Below, piece by piece: positions 10,004 to 18,513 of a DNA stretch of 64,000 bases. The notes beneath the pieces were generated by a model. That model did not search any database. It saw nothing but the letters and a program-made list of their open reading frames with translations, and was not told where the DNA came from. The position numbers were made by a program, and so were the translations under genes. The stretch lies in the NCBI RefSeq assembly GCF_001014615.2, contig NZ_LBCQ02000007.1:1-64000 (forward strand), written 5' to 3'. The stretch's first letter is position 1. Every line of letters begins with the position of its first letter. The DNA is from Aquamicrobium sp. LC103. GTDB lineage: Bacteria; Pseudomonadota; Alphaproteobacteria; Rhizobiales; Rhizobiaceae.

Positions 10004-10036
10004 GCCCCGCTGCCGAAAGGTGGCGGGGCTTCTTTT
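10004..10036 (+). terminator. Terminator after bluB
   Basis: An 11-bp stem GCCCCGCTGCC with its partner GGTGGCGGGGC, closed by a GAAA tetraloop (10004-10029), runs into TTCTTTT. It is 78 bp after the bluB stop and inside the element. Confidence 0.82.
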
Positions 10037-10061
10037 GTATTGGGGAGAGGTGAGGCCCGCC

Positions 10062-10334
10062 GTGGGTAAGGGGACAATCCAAGCGTTCATCGACAGCCGC
10101 GACACCTTGTCTGAGTGGTGGCAAAAACCCAGCCTGCGCCCATCAGGCTGATCTTGATATGCTGGCCCTGCGTGACCTGCTCGGGCCAGATCACGGCTCC
10201 ATGCATGACGCGCTCGTGCCGAAGCTGAAGTGCTCGAATGCGGCTCCAAGAACATCGGCCTGAGACTGCATCCGCCGACGGACAGCTCCGTCATGTGGAT
10301 CAATGGGAAGATGGTCGGCAAAGTGGGCAGGTAG
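10062..10334 (+). pseudogene. Frameshifted small zinc-ribbon-like gene in the island
   Basis: Coding-like sequence can be followed across two frame changes. It opens GTG with GGAGAGG upstream and reads GTIQAFIDSRDTLSEWW. After a shift near 10125 it reads NPACAHQADLDMLALRDLLG and on to LVPKLKCS, and after a second shift near 10236 CGSKNIGLRLHPPTDSSVMW to the stop at 10334. The reconstructed protein, about 85-90 residues, would have a CSxCG cysteine pair and an upstream cysteine, as in small zinc-ribbon proteins carried on rhizobial mobile elements (family recollection, not searched). It supports the view that the element is decaying while bluB is kept. Confidence 0.5.
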
Positions 10335-10340
10335 GTTCCC

Positions 10341-10400
10341 CCGGCCTGTCACGCCGGAGGTCGCGGGTTCGAGCCCCGTCACTCCCGCCATTCTTTTCAA
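10341..10400 (+). repeat. attR copy of tRNA-Asp direct repeat
   Basis: This is the distal copy of the tRNA-Asp 3' end. It differs from attL only at 10385 (C for G), a change that breaks one acceptor-stem pair. It has no 5' tRNA half, so it is not a tRNA gene. Confidence 0.85.
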
Positions 10401-10433
10401 CCAAATGGTGACGAGACCTTTCGAAATTTGCCG

Positions 10434-11123
10434 CTACCTTGAAGCAGGGTCGGCGGCTTCCGTGGTTTGCTCCCCGGCGGCTCCCAGGCCCATCCCGCCA
10501 CCGCCTGCACCCATTCCTCCGCCACCTCCGCCGCCGCCGCGACCGGCGCCACCTTCGCTTCTGCCGCGGCCTCCCGAGCTCGAGGGGCGCGCGGGACCCT
10601 GAAAGGGCACTTCGAGATCGGAGGGAACCGGTGCGAGGTCCAGTGCCTCCCGAATGAAATTGCGGAGCGAAACGACGAGCAGATCCGTTCGCACCGGCTG
10701 GCCGGCGACCAGTTCACGCGCGGCCCGCTCGGCCAGTCGCACCTGCTCCTCGGTGCCGAGCAGGATGATGTCCGACAATGCCGCTTCCACCGCGTCGCGT
10801 ATGCGTCGCGATCGCTCGGAACCACTCGAAAGGTCCAGGCCTTCGGCGCCTTCCTCCGCTCGTTTCGCCCGCAGATCCCTGAGATGGGTCGGATCGACCG
10901 TCAGCGTTCCGGTAAACGACCCGCCGAGCGTCTTGTAGGCCGCGATGAGCGTCTTCAGGCGCTCGTTGATCTGTCGGTTGACGCGTTCGCGCCGCTGCTG
11001 GATCGTGAACATCATGATCAGCCGGATGCCCATGCTGATCAGCGTGAACAGGGCAATGCCCACGAGCGTGAACAGCAGCCCCTGCCAGGAAGTGAAGTCA
11101 AAGCCGCGCACATCTGCCTCCAA
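10434..11123 (-). CDS. Single-pass membrane protein with Gly-rich C-terminus, function unknown
   Basis: A 229-residue protein not recognised as a named family. One hydrophobic segment (about residues 16-38, LLFTLVGIALFTLISMGIRL) is followed by a basic juxtamembrane stretch QQRRERVNRQ. A helical cytoplasmic domain of about 140 residues has charged heptad-like runs. The last 45 residues are almost pure glycine with a few Ala and Met. The positive residues after the membrane segment put the C-terminal domain in the cytoplasm. It ends 34 bp from the attR repeat, so it is the first chromosomal gene beyond the island. A glycine-rich tail could aid self-association; this is speculation. Confidence 0.65.
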   Translation of the reverse strand: MEADVRGFDFTSWQGLLFTLVGIALFTLISMGIRLIMMFTIQQRRERVNRQINERLKTLIAAYKTLGGSFTGTLTVDPTHLRDLRAKRAEEGAEGLDLSSGSERSRRIRDAVEAALSDIILLGTEEQVRLAERAARELVAGQPVRTDLLVVSLRNFIREALDLAPVPSDLEVPFQGPARPSSSGGRGRSEGGAGRGGGGGGGGMGAGGGGMGLGAAGEQTTEAADPASR

Positions 11124-11295
11124 CCGACGGCATTCATCCGATCTGGAAATCTATATAGCTGCCGGCCCATGAGGAAGCCCGCAGGGGGTGACGTTTCCAA
11201 GCGCAGCGTCACAGGGGACGGAGGATCGTCTTTGACGCGGTCTCCAAGGTCGGGAGCGCGCATCGACCGTGCGTTCGAGGAAGCAGCCAGACAAA

Positions 11296-11327
11296 ACGAA
11301 AAAGGCTCCGGTCTGAGCCGGAGCCTT
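11296..11327 (-). terminator. Terminator of the small PepSY-like gene
   Basis: On the minus strand AAGGCTCCGG, a 6-nt loop, CCGGAGCCTT and then TTTCG with further T-rich sequence form a classic rho-independent terminator. It is 33 bp past the stop of the gene at 11361-11600. Confidence 0.85.
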
Positions 11328-11360
11328 GCTGGCGCATAAGGCTTGCGAGAGACGCGACGC

Positions 11361-11600
11361 CTATCTCACAGCCGCTCCCGTCTTGGGGTCGATCCTGATC
11401 TCGGCCTTGGCGCCGTTCTTCATGAAATATTCGATCTCGTAGTAGCCGCGGTCGTTCCAGTCGACTTCGTCGATATATTCGACGTCCGGATTTTGCTCGA
11501 GTTCGGCGATGATCTCGGACAGCTTGGCCCCTTCCGGAGGAGCGGCATATGCGCTGAGCGAGGCCAGGATCATGAGAGTGGAAGCGATGATGAAGCGCAT
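11361..11600 (-). CDS. Secreted PepSY-domain protein
   Basis: A 79-residue exported protein. Residues 1-19 are a signal peptide ending ASLSAYA with a plausible cleavage before APPEG. The remaining 60 residues look like one PepSY repeat: a short helix (LSEIIAELEQNP), then VEYIDEVDWNDRGYYEIEYF and AEIRIDPKTGAAV, whose DPKTG turn is the family hallmark. Small single-PepSY proteins act in the periplasm, often as inhibitors or sensors, but no partner is adjacent. The ATG has a GAGGAGC site. It is followed by a strong terminator. Confidence 0.75.
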   Translation of the reverse strand: MRFIIASTLMILASLSAYAAPPEGAKLSEIIAELEQNPDVEYIDEVDWNDRGYYEIEYFMKNGAKAEIRIDPKTGAAVR

Positions 11601-11762
11601 GATGAGCTCCTCGTTGGAGTTTCGGACGGGCCCCGCGCCCCTATGGAAGATTCAATCCTGGCTAGAAGATCACACACGGCGCCGACCGACAAGCAAGCGC
11701 GCTTGTGCGCATTCCAGAATTTTCTTGAGTTCCGGCCCTTTCGGCCGGCATGCGGCCGCCAA

Positions 11763-11790
11763 AGCGAAATGCGGCCGGCCGCATTTCGCT
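11763..11790. repeat. Perfect 28-bp palindrome
   Basis: Each 14-bp half (AGCGAAATGCGGCC) is followed at once by its exact reverse complement, with no spacer. It lies between two minus-strand genes. On the minus strand it is followed by TTTGG, so it may terminate the lipoprotein transcript, but the short T-run is weak for that. Other parts of 11601-11850 show no gene. Confidence 0.8.
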
Positions 11791-11850
11791 GAACTCATAT
11801 CTTCCGGACTGATCGGGATACTCGTCTGGAATGGCGGTTACGCTCTCGAA

Positions 11851-12054
11851 TCAATGGCCGGCTCCGACGACGGCCCCTACGGCTGCTCCCCCGAGGCCTC
11901 CGACCACGGCTCCGCTACTTCCTGCGATAGCCGCGCCGGCCAGGGCGCCGGAGCCCGCACCGATCGCCGCACCGGTGGCGGTTCTCATGGCGGGGGTCGA
12001 TCCGCAACCGGCGAGCGATAGCGCCGCGAGGGACACGATTAGAAATCGCGACAT
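11851..12054 (-). CDS. Small lipoprotein with glycine-zipper segment
   Basis: A 67-residue protein. The signal peptide MSRFLIVSLAALSLAGC ends in a lipobox (LAGC, lipidated Cys17). The rest is a glycine-zipper, GAAIGAGSGALAGAAIAG and a second half of alternating Gly/Ala/Val, typical of small outer-membrane-associated lipoproteins of the 17-kDa-antigen/OsmB kind. An AGGAGAG site sits 6 bp before ATG. No partner gene; function unknown beyond envelope association. Confidence 0.8.
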   Translation of the reverse strand: MSRFLIVSLAALSLAGCGSTPAMRTATGAAIGAGSGALAGAAIAGSSGAVVGGLGGAAVGAVVGAGH

Positions 12055-12229
12055 GTGTGTCTCTCCTGATGTGTGACTTGCGCGGAAAGTGGGAGCTCTA
12101 GGTTAACTTTTCCTTTCCAGGATAGCGAATGACGACCGAAACCAGCGCAGGCAGGCGATATGACGCTTCGCCCGGCTGACGAACCGACAGGGGGCTGATT
12201 GCGATGAGCCTCCTGGAGAGGGAGGGCTT

Positions 12230-13237
12230 TCAGGCCGTCGAGACGCCGGCCTCGGCGAAGCTCGCCATGCCGGTGTGACAGGCAAGCGCGGAGCGCAGGA
12301 CATTGACCGCGAGGCAGGCGCCCGAACCCTCGCCGAGCCGCATGCCGAGGTCCAGCAGGGGATTTAGCCGCAAGGCGTCGAGAAGCCGCCGGTGGCCCGC
12401 CTCCGCCGACATATGGGCGCTGACGGCGTGCGCGAGGCCTTCCGGATGGAGGCGCGCCAGCGGCGCCGCGGCGGCCGTGCAGACGAAGCCGTCGAGCAGC
12501 ACGGGGATGCGGTGATGGCGCGCGGCAAGCACCGCTCCGAGGATCGCCGCAAGCTCCCTGCCGCCGACGGCCGCGGACAGCGACAGCGGATCGCTGGAGG
12601 AGCCGGCATGCAGGGCAAGCGCGGCGTCGACCGCCTCGGCTTTTCGTCTCAGCCCGGCATCGTCGACGCCGGTTCCGCGCCCGACCCAGTCGCCGCCGCC
12701 GCCGAAGAGCGCGGCAGCGAGGGCCGCCGCCGCCGTGGTGTTGCCTATGCCCATCTCGCCGAGGCAGAGGAGGTCGCCGTCAGGAGAAACCGCCTCGTAG
12801 CCAGCCGAGACAGCGGCGAGAAACTCCGCCTCGCTCATCGCCGCGCCGGAGGTGAAATCCTTCGTCGGGCGCTCGATCTCCAGCGAAACCACCTTCAGTT
12901 CCGCTCCCGCGGCGCGCGCGAGCTGGTTGATTGCGGCACCCCCGGCGGCGAAATTGGCGACCATCTGCGCCGTCACCTCGGCCGGGAAGGCCGAGACGCC
13001 TCGCGCCGTCACGCCGTGAGAGCCGGCGAAGACGATGACCTCGGCCTTGTCGAGCCCGGGCACCGGCCGGCCCTGCCAGCGGGCCATCCAGATCGCCAGC
13101 TCTTCCAGTCGCCCGAGGCTGCCGAGCGGCTTGGTGAGCACGTTCTGCCGCGCCGCCGCCTCGGCCGCCGCTTCGCCGTTTCCGGCGGGCAGCTTGAGAC
13201 AGGCGTTGCGCAATTGGGACATCGACGAAAAGGACAC
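12230..13237 (-). CDS. cobT: Nicotinate-nucleotide--dimethylbenzimidazole phosphoribosyltransferase CobT
   Basis: A 335-residue enzyme (named CobU in P. denitrificans nomenclature) that transfers phosphoribose from nicotinate mononucleotide to dimethylbenzimidazole, giving alpha-ribazole phosphate. Visible family signatures are KPLGSLGRLE (about 36-45), FAGSHGVTARGVSAFP, the active-site loop EMGIGNTTAAAAL, and SAHMSAEAGHRRLL near the C-terminus. The start is GTG 13237, supported by AGAGG eight bases upstream; ATG 13222 is an alternative. It is the last gene of the cobL-to-cobT run, 20 bp after cobS. Its substrate would come from BluB, encoded on the nearby island. Confidence 0.93.
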   Translation of the reverse strand: MSFSSMSQLRNACLKLPAGNGEAAAEAAARQNVLTKPLGSLGRLEELAIWMARWQGRPVPGLDKAEVIVFAGSHGVTARGVSAFPAEVTAQMVANFAAGGAAINQLARAAGAELKVVSLEIERPTKDFTSGAAMSEAEFLAAVSAGYEAVSPDGDLLCLGEMGIGNTTAAAALAAALFGGGGDWVGRGTGVDDAGLRRKAEAVDAALALHAGSSSDPLSLSAAVGGRELAAILGAVLAARHHRIPVLLDGFVCTAAAAPLARLHPEGLAHAVSAHMSAEAGHRRLLDALRLNPLLDLGMRLGEGSGACLAVNVLRSALACHTGMASFAEAGVSTA

Positions 13238-13257
13238 GGGGAAACCTCTTTGGTTGG

Positions 13258-14022
13258 TCAGGGCTGGGCAAGGAAGGCGCAGGCGGCGAAAAGCACGATG
13301 ATTTCCGCGCCTTGCTGAAGGGTGCCGAGCACGTCGCCGGTCCGTCCGCCGATCTGCCGCCGGGCGAGGGCGGCCAGCAGCAGGAACCAGGCGGCGAGCG
13401 CGATGGCGGCGAGGATCGCCGGCCCCAGGCCGAGCGCCGCCAGGCTTGTCGTACCGAGCGCGAGGGCGCCGGTTGCGGCCGGTTTCGGAATGGCGCCGAT
13501 CCCCGCGGAAAGGCCGGTCGGCCGGGCGGGCGGCAGATGCCGCATGAAGGCGGGGAAGAGCGCCCGCGAGGCGCCATGCGCGGCGACCAGCGCGCAGAGC
13601 ACGCCGCCGGGATCGGCAAGGGCAGCGAGCGCCGACCAGCGCGCCAGCAGCGCCAGCGCCAGCGCCACGACGCCATAGGTGCCGATGCGGCTGTCCTTCA
13701 TGATCTCCAGCTTGCGCTCACGCGTCGCGCCGCCGCCGAAGCCGTCGGCGACGTCGGCCAGTCCGTCTTCGTGGAGGCAGCCCGTCGCCAGCAGGATCGC
13801 GGCAAGCGTCGCGACCGCGCACAGGGCCGGCGGGAGCCCGCCGATCCCGGCCGCCCAGAACACGCCGCCGCCGATCCCCGCGACCGCCAGCCCCGCGACC
13901 GGGGACGCCCATTGCGCCGCCGCGAAATCCCGTGCCTGCGCATGGGCGGGCGGCACCGGCAGGCGCGTGTAGAAGGCGAGGCAGGCTGTCGCGTCGCGGA
14001 CGAGGGCTGCAAAGGCGGTCAT
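13258..14022 (-). CDS. cobS: Adenosylcobinamide-GDP ribazoletransferase CobS
   Basis: A 254-residue integral membrane enzyme (CobV in P. denitrificans nomenclature) that joins AdoCbi-GDP and alpha-ribazole to form adenosylcobalamin. The conserved FYTRLPVP motif is near residue 18, followed by the acidic motif HEDGLADVADGFGGG (about 78-92), the metal/phosphate site of the family, and then about six hydrophobic segments. An in-frame extension upstream is rejected because ATG 14022 starts one base after the cobB stop and matches the family N-terminus. Confidence 0.92.
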   Translation of the reverse strand: MTAFAALVRDATACLAFYTRLPVPPAHAQARDFAAAQWASPVAGLAVAGIGGGVFWAAGIGGLPPALCAVATLAAILLATGCLHEDGLADVADGFGGGATRERKLEIMKDSRIGTYGVVALALALLARWSALAALADPGGVLCALVAAHGASRALFPAFMRHLPPARPTGLSAGIGAIPKPAATGALALGTTSLAALGLGPAILAAIALAAWFLLLAALARRQIGGRTGDVLGTLQQGAEIIVLFAACAFLAQP

Positions 14023-14023
14023 G

Positions 14024-15337
14024 TCAGCTCCGCGCGATCGCGTGGAAGAAGGTGCCGGTGACGTTCCCGCGCCGCCCGCCGGAAGTGCCGAGCACGTTGC
14101 CGAGTCCGTCCGCAATGTCTGCGAGAGGCGCGTCGCCTCCCGGCTCGACGACGCGCGCATAATGGAACTCGTGGCCACGGACGGTCTCGCCTTTCCTGCC
14201 GATCGCGCAGTCGAGGCGCAGCCGCGCCTGGCGGTAGCCGAGATTCATCCTGCGCTGCGCGAAGCTCGTCGAATGGCCGAGCAGGCCGAGCATGGCGTGG
14301 CGCTCGCCCGCCGCGTCCTCCAGGATTTCACCGAGAACCATGAAGCCGCCGCACTCGCCATGGACGGGTTTCGAAGCCGCGAAACGCGCGGTCAGTGCCT
14401 TGAAATCGACCGCCTGCGCGATCCTGCCCGCGTGGAGCTCGGGATAGCCGCCCGGCAGCCAGCAGACGTCGCAGCTCATGTCCGGTCCTTCGTCGGCGAG
14501 CGGTGAGAACGGCAGGATTTCCGCGCCCGCCCGGCGCCATTGCCGCGCCAGGTGCGGATAGAGGAAAGTGAACGCCGTATCGCTGGCCAGGGCGATGCGC
14601 TGCCCGGGCGGATCGATCGCGACTTCGGTCTCGCCGGCGGACAGGTCGAAGGGCGCGGCAAGGGAGGTGACCGTATCGAGGTCGATCGAGGCCTCCATCA
14701 CGTTCGCAAGCCTTTCGATGAAGGCTTCGAGCCCGGCATGCTCGCTTGCCTGGACGAGGCCGAGATGCCGTTCCGGCAGCGCCATGTCGGGATTGCGAAG
14801 GATCGAGCCGACCACCGGCAGGCCGAGCTCCTCGATCGCCTCGGCCGCATAGGCGCGGTGGCGCTCGCTGCCGACGCGGTTGAGCACCACACCGGCGATG
14901 CGCACCTCCGGATCGTAGCAGGCGAAGCCCTTGGCGATAGCCGCGGCCGTCTGGGACTGTCCCGAAACGTCGAGCACCAGCACCACCGGCAGGCGGTAGC
15001 GGCGGGCAAGGTCGGCAGCCGAACCCGATCGACCGGTTTCGCTGCGGATTCCGTCGAAGAGCCCCATGGCGCTTTCGAGGATCACCAGATCCGCGTCCCT
15101 GGAAATCTCCGCCGCGAACCCGTCGAGCAGGGCGGGACGCATCGCCCACGAATCGAGATTGACGCCAGCGAGCCCTGTCGCCGCCTCATGGAAGCCCGGA
15201 TCGATGTAGTCGGGGCCGGATTTTGCCCCGCGCACGGAAAGCCCGCGCCGACGGAGCGCCCGCATCAGCCCGATCGTGACGCTGGTCTTGCCCGAGCCCG
15301 AGCGCGCCGCGCCGATGATGAAGCCGCGCGCGCTCAT
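14024..15337 (-). CDS. cobB: Cobyrinic acid a,c-diamide synthase CobB
   Basis: A 437-residue ATP- and glutamine-dependent amidotransferase acting on the a and c carboxylates of hydrogenobyrinic acid in the aerobic route. The N-terminal dethiobiotin-synthetase-like domain has the P-loop ARSGSGKTSVT near residues 12-22 and GPDYIDPGFHEAATG. The C-terminal class I glutaminase domain has the nucleophile Cys in HGECGGFMVLG (about 327-337). Length is typical. It overlaps cobA by ATGA, indicating translational coupling. Confidence 0.94.
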   Translation of the reverse strand: MSARGFIIGAARSGSGKTSVTIGLMRALRRRGLSVRGAKSGPDYIDPGFHEAATGLAGVNLDSWAMRPALLDGFAAEISRDADLVILESAMGLFDGIRSETGRSGSAADLARRYRLPVVLVLDVSGQSQTAAAIAKGFACYDPEVRIAGVVLNRVGSERHRAYAAEAIEELGLPVVGSILRNPDMALPERHLGLVQASEHAGLEAFIERLANVMEASIDLDTVTSLAAPFDLSAGETEVAIDPPGQRIALASDTAFTFLYPHLARQWRRAGAEILPFSPLADEGPDMSCDVCWLPGGYPELHAGRIAQAVDFKALTARFAASKPVHGECGGFMVLGEILEDAAGERHAMLGLLGHSTSFAQRRMNLGYRQARLRLDCAIGRKGETVRGHEFHYARVVEPGGDAPLADIADGLGNVLGTSGGRRGNVTGTFFHAIARS

Positions 15338-16140
15338 CCGGCCTCCACCTGCCGCGCGAGGCCGAGAAGTTCGGAGCGCATCCGCACGATCTCGCCGACG
15401 ACGATGATTGCGGGGGATTCGAAGCCGTGGGCGCTGGCTTCCGCCGCCAGCGAGCCGAGCGAGGAGATCAGAACGCGTTCCTGGGGCGTCGTCGCCGACA
15501 TGATGAGGGCGGCGGGCGTGGACGGCGTCAGGCCGCCCCTGGTGAGCGCATCGGTGATCCGGGCGAGGTTGCTCATGCCCATATAGACGAGGATCGGTTC
15601 GCCGGTCTTGGCGAGCGCCGCCCAGTCGACGTCCTCCTTGCCGCCGGCCGCGTGCCCGGTCGCGAGGATGATCGCCTTGTTGGTGCCGCGCATCGTCGCT
15701 GGAATGCCGGCGCTGGCAAGCGCGCCGAGCGCGGAGGTCACGCCGGGCAGAATGCGGAAGCCGATGCCGGCGCGTGCCAGCGCCAGCGCTTCCTCGCCAC
15801 CACGACCGAACACGAACGGGTCGCCACCCTTCAGCCGCAGCACGCGCTTGCCCTGGCGCGCGAGCTCGATCAGCAGCCCCGTGATCTCGTCCTGGCTGGC
15901 CGAAGCCTTGCCGCCGCGCTTGCCGGCATGGACCAGTTGCGCCGATCGGGCCGTTTCGACGACCGAAGGTTCGACGAGCGCGTCATAGACCACCGCGTCG
16001 GCGGAGGCGAGCGCATGGATCACGTCGAGCGTTAGGCAGCCGGCATTGCCGGGCCCGGCGCCGGCGAGCCAGACATGGCCCGGCTCGAACGGCGTGAGAT
16101 GCGGTATCAGCCGCGCAATCGCTTCCTGCACGACGCTCAT
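15334..16140 (-). CDS. cobA: Uroporphyrinogen-III C-methyltransferase CobA (SUMT)
   Basis: A 268-residue SAM-dependent methylase that converts uroporphyrinogen III to precorrin-2, the branch point into corrins and sirohaem. Family marks: [17 protein letters not shown] at the N-terminus, [12 protein letters not shown], the [13 protein letters not shown] loop and [21 protein letters not shown] 16140 overlaps the cobM stop by one codon (ATGA). The long frame continuing upstream is out-of-frame shadow of cobM. Confidence 0.94.
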   Translation of the reverse strand: MSVVQEAIARLIPHLTPFEPGHVWLAGAGPGNAGCLTLDVIHALASADAVVYDALVEPSVVETARSAQLVHAGKRGGKASASQDEITGLLIELARQGKRVLRLKGGDPFVFGRGGEEALALARAGIGFRILPGVTSALGALASAGIPATMRGTNKAIILATGHAAGGKEDVDWAALAKTGEPILVYMGMSNLARITDALTRGGLTPSTPAALIMSATTPQERVLISSLGSLAAEASAHGFESPAIIVVGEIVRMRSELLGLARQVEAG

Positions 16141-16898
16141 GTCCCGCGTCCCCTGAAACGACGCTGATAGGTTGGATCGTAAAGGGCGCTCTCGCGAAAA
16201 TTCTCGGCTGCGAGGCCGGGCCCGACGAAGATGATCGCCGTGCGCTCGATCGGGTCGGCGGCGGCGAGGCCTGAAATCGTGCCGAGCGTGCCGCGCATGA
16301 TCCGTTCCCGCTCCCAGGAGGCATGCGCGACGATCGCGACGGGGCAGTCCCGCCCGTAGAGCGGCATCAGCTCCTCCACCACCCGTTCCAGCGCATGGAT
16401 GGCGAGGTGGATGGCGAGCGTCGTCCCGCTGGCGCCAAAGGCTGCGAGGCTTTCGCCGTCCGGCATCTTCGAAGCGCGGCCTGAAACACGGGTGAGCACG
16501 AGGCTCTGCGCGACTTCTGGAATGGTGAGTTCGCGGCCGAGCGCTGCGGCTGCTGCCGCGAAGGCGGGAACGCCGGGCGTGAGCGTGTAGGCAAGGCCGA
16601 GCCGGTCGAGCCTGCGGATCTGCTCCGCGACCGCGCTCCACATCGAAAGATCGCCGGAATGAAGCCGTGCCACGTCCTTTCCCGCCTTGCTGGCTGACGC
16701 GAATTCCAGCTCGATCTCGTCGAGCGACAATGGCGCCGTGTCGACGATGCGGGCGCCCTGCGGGCAATAGGCGAGAAGCTCCGCCGGCACGATCGAGCCG
16801 GCATAAAGGCAGACCTCGCAGCGGGCGATGAGATCGCGCCCGCGCACGGTGATGAGGTCGGCCGCGCCAGGGCCGGCGCCGATGAAATGAACCGTCAT
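16137..16898 (-). CDS. cobM: Precorrin-4 C11-methyltransferase CobM
   Basis: A 253-residue SAM methylase of the tetrapyrrole methylase fold that methylates C-11 of precorrin-4. It has [17 protein letters not shown] at the N-terminus, the CobM/CbiF marker [26 protein letters not shown] and the [15 protein letters not shown] loop. The start at 16898 is chosen because it forms ATGA with the cobE stop and gives the family N-terminus. Confidence 0.94.
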   Translation of the reverse strand: MTVHFIGAGPGAADLITVRGRDLIARCEVCLYAGSIVPAELLAYCPQGARIVDTAPLSLDEIELEFASASKAGKDVARLHSGDLSMWSAVAEQIRRLDRLGLAYTLTPGVPAFAAAAAALGRELTIPEVAQSLVLTRVSGRASKMPDGESLAAFGASGTTLAIHLAIHALERVVEELMPLYGRDCPVAIVAHASWERERIMRGTLGTISGLAAADPIERTAIIFVGPGLAAENFRESALYDPTYQRRFRGRGT

Positions 16899-17275
16899 GA
16901 GGCGTCTCCGCTGGTCGCAATCGCGCAAGCGACGTCATTGAGAATGATGCGGGGGCCGAGCAGGCGGCTTTCCGGCCCGGCGGCGGAGAGCGCCGCGGCC
17001 TCGGAAAGCGAACCGACCCCGGTGGCGGCGACCGCTTTCGGTGAATGTGTGATCGTCCGCGGCGTTTCGAGTTCGGCCTGCTCGACCAGCACGAGCGGCA
17101 ATCTCAACCTTTCCGCGGTAGCGGCGATCGCCATCTCGTCCTTTTTGATGGAACCGGTGGCGAGGGCGGAAAGGTCTTGCCGCGAACGCCCGTGGTCTTC
17201 CAGCGCACGATCGATCGCGGCGAGGACCGCGTCCGCCGCGACATTTTTCCGGCAACCTATTCCCGCGACGATCAT
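16895..17275 (-). CDS. cobE: Cobalamin biosynthesis protein CobE (CbiG C-terminal homologue)
   Basis: A 126-residue protein homologous to the C-terminal domain of CbiG. It begins [17 protein letters not shown] and contains [20 protein letters not shown] and [14 protein letters not shown], the three conserved blocks of the family. CobE is required in aerobic cobalamin synthesis, but its exact step is not settled. ATG 17275 overlaps the cobL stop as ATGA; earlier in-frame starts are rejected for that reason. Confidence 0.88.
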   Translation of the reverse strand: MIVAGIGCRKNVAADAVLAAIDRALEDHGRSRQDLSALATGSIKKDEMAIAATAERLRLPLVLVEQAELETPRTITHSPKAVAATGVGSLSEAAALSAAGPESRLLGPRIILNDVACAIATSGDAS

Positions 17276-18513
17276 GGCTTCACCCACATCCATTGCGTGA
17301 CTGGCATCGCCTGCCGCCACGCCGTCATCGAGCCGACGGGTCCGGCGCGCGAGATGCCGATGCGGATCAGATCGCCGCCGAGCCTCGCCTGCCGGGTGAG
17401 GAACAAGGCCTCGGTCTCCAGCGTAACCGCGTTCGCCACCAGCCGCCCGCCGGCCCGCAGCGCGCCGATCGCCGCGTCGAGAACGCCTTCGTCGGCCGCT
17501 CCTCCGCCGATGAAGACCGCGTCGGGCGGTTCAAGCCCTTCCAATGCGGCCGGCGCATTGCCGTGCCTCACGTCGAGCAAGGGCACGCCGCAAGCGGTCG
17601 CGTTGCGCGCGATGCGTGCGGCACGCTCGGCGTCGCCCTCCACGGCGATCGCGCGCAGCGACGGGTCGGCAAGCATCCATTCGATGGCGACGGAGCCGGA
17701 ACCCGCCCCGACGTCCCAGAGCAGCTCGCCATGCCGAGGCGCGAGCGAGGAGAGCGTGACGGCGCGGATTTCGCGCTTGGTGATCTGGCCGTCATGCTCG
17801 AAGAGAGCGTCCGGCAGGCCGGCGGCCAGCGTCAGTATGCGCGGGTTTTCCGACGCCTCGACTTCGATCGCGACGACGTTGAGCGGATCGGCCGCGCCGG
17901 CATCGAACGTGTCCGCCCGGTGGACGGTGACCTTTTCCCCCTTTCCGCCAAGCGCTTCCAGGACGGTCATCCGCGATCGGCCGAAGCCGGCCTCGCGAAG
18001 CAGGGCGGCGATCATCGCGGGCGCTTCTCCGTCCGAGGTGAGCGCGATGATCCGCCGGCCCGGATGCAGCTCCGGCCGCAGGAGGTCGAGAGGCCTGCCA
18101 TGCAGCGACGTGGTCGCGACGTCCTGCAGCGCCCAGCCGAGCCGCGCGGCGGCAAGGCTGAAGGCGGAAGGGGCGGGGATGAACGTCATCTCCCGCGCAG
18201 GCACGAGGCGCGCCAGCGTGGTGCCGACGCCGAAATGTAGCGGGTCGCCGGATGCGAGCACGCACACCGCCTTGCCGCGCAGCGCGAGCACGTCTCTCAT
18301 CGAGGCGTCGAAGGGAACGGGCCAGCGATGTGCTTGTCCGTGGACGAACGTTTCGGCGAGCGTCAGATGACGCTTGCCGCCGAAAACATGCTCCGCCGCC
18401 GCGATCGCCCGCCGCGCATTCTCGCCGAGACCGGCCATGCCATCTTCCCCGATGCCGACCACCGTCAGCCATTTTTCCGTTGAAGCGGATGCCGCTTGGT
18501 CAATAGAAGGCAT
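17272..18513 (-). CDS. cobL: Precorrin-6Y C5,15-methyltransferase (decarboxylating) CobL
   Basis: A 413-residue two-domain enzyme. The N-terminal CbiE-like methylase (about 1-200) starts LTVVGIGEDGMAGLGENARR and methylates C-5. The C-terminal CbiT-like domain (about 215-413) has the SAM site LLWDVGAGSGSVAIEW and carries out decarboxylation and C-15 methylation. It is the first gene of the seven-gene minus run ending at cobT. Its ATG (18513-18511) shares bases with the cobK start on the other strand, so the two genes diverge with no intergenic space. Confidence 0.94.
   Translation of the reverse strand: MPSIDQAASASTEKWLTVVGIGEDGMAGLGENARRAIAAAEHVFGGKRHLTLAETFVHGQAHRWPVPFDASMRDVLALRGKAVCVLASGDPLHFGVGTTLARLVPAREMTFIPAPSAFSLAAARLGWALQDVATTSLHGRPLDLLRPELHPGRRIIALTSDGEAPAMIAALLREAGFGRSRMTVLEALGGKGEKVTVHRADTFDAGAADPLNVVAIEVEASENPRILTLAAGLPDALFEHDGQITKREIRAVTLSSLAPRHGELLWDVGAGSGSVAIEWMLADPSLRAIAVEGDAERAARIARNATACGVPLLDVRHGNAPAALEGLEPPDAVFIGGGAADEGVLDAAIGALRAGGRLVANAVTLETEALFLTRQARLGGDLIRIGISRAGPVGSMTAWRQAMPVTQWMWVKP

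Larger units (their letters stand above)
9005..10400. mobile_element. Decayed mini integrative element in tRNA-Asp carrying bluB
   Basis: The segment is bounded by a 60-bp direct repeat (9005-9064 and 10341-10400, 59/60 identical) derived from the tRNA-Asp 3' end, so it has the attL/attR layout of a tRNA-inserted genomic island. It holds an intact bluB gene with its own terminator and a frameshifted small gene. At 9125-9222 there is a frame ending LAGWLIGAYTWLTGRPPP and a stop, possibly the tail of a lost protein. No integrase or excisionase remains, so it is probably the residue of a larger island after internal deletion and is no longer self-mobile. By eye the sequence is somewhat less GC-rich than its flanks. 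Confidence 0.75.

Noticed and set aside
10341-10400. Possible second tRNA-Asp gene
   Set aside because: Only the 3' half is present, there is no D-arm or 5' acceptor strand, and one acceptor pair is broken; it is an att copy.
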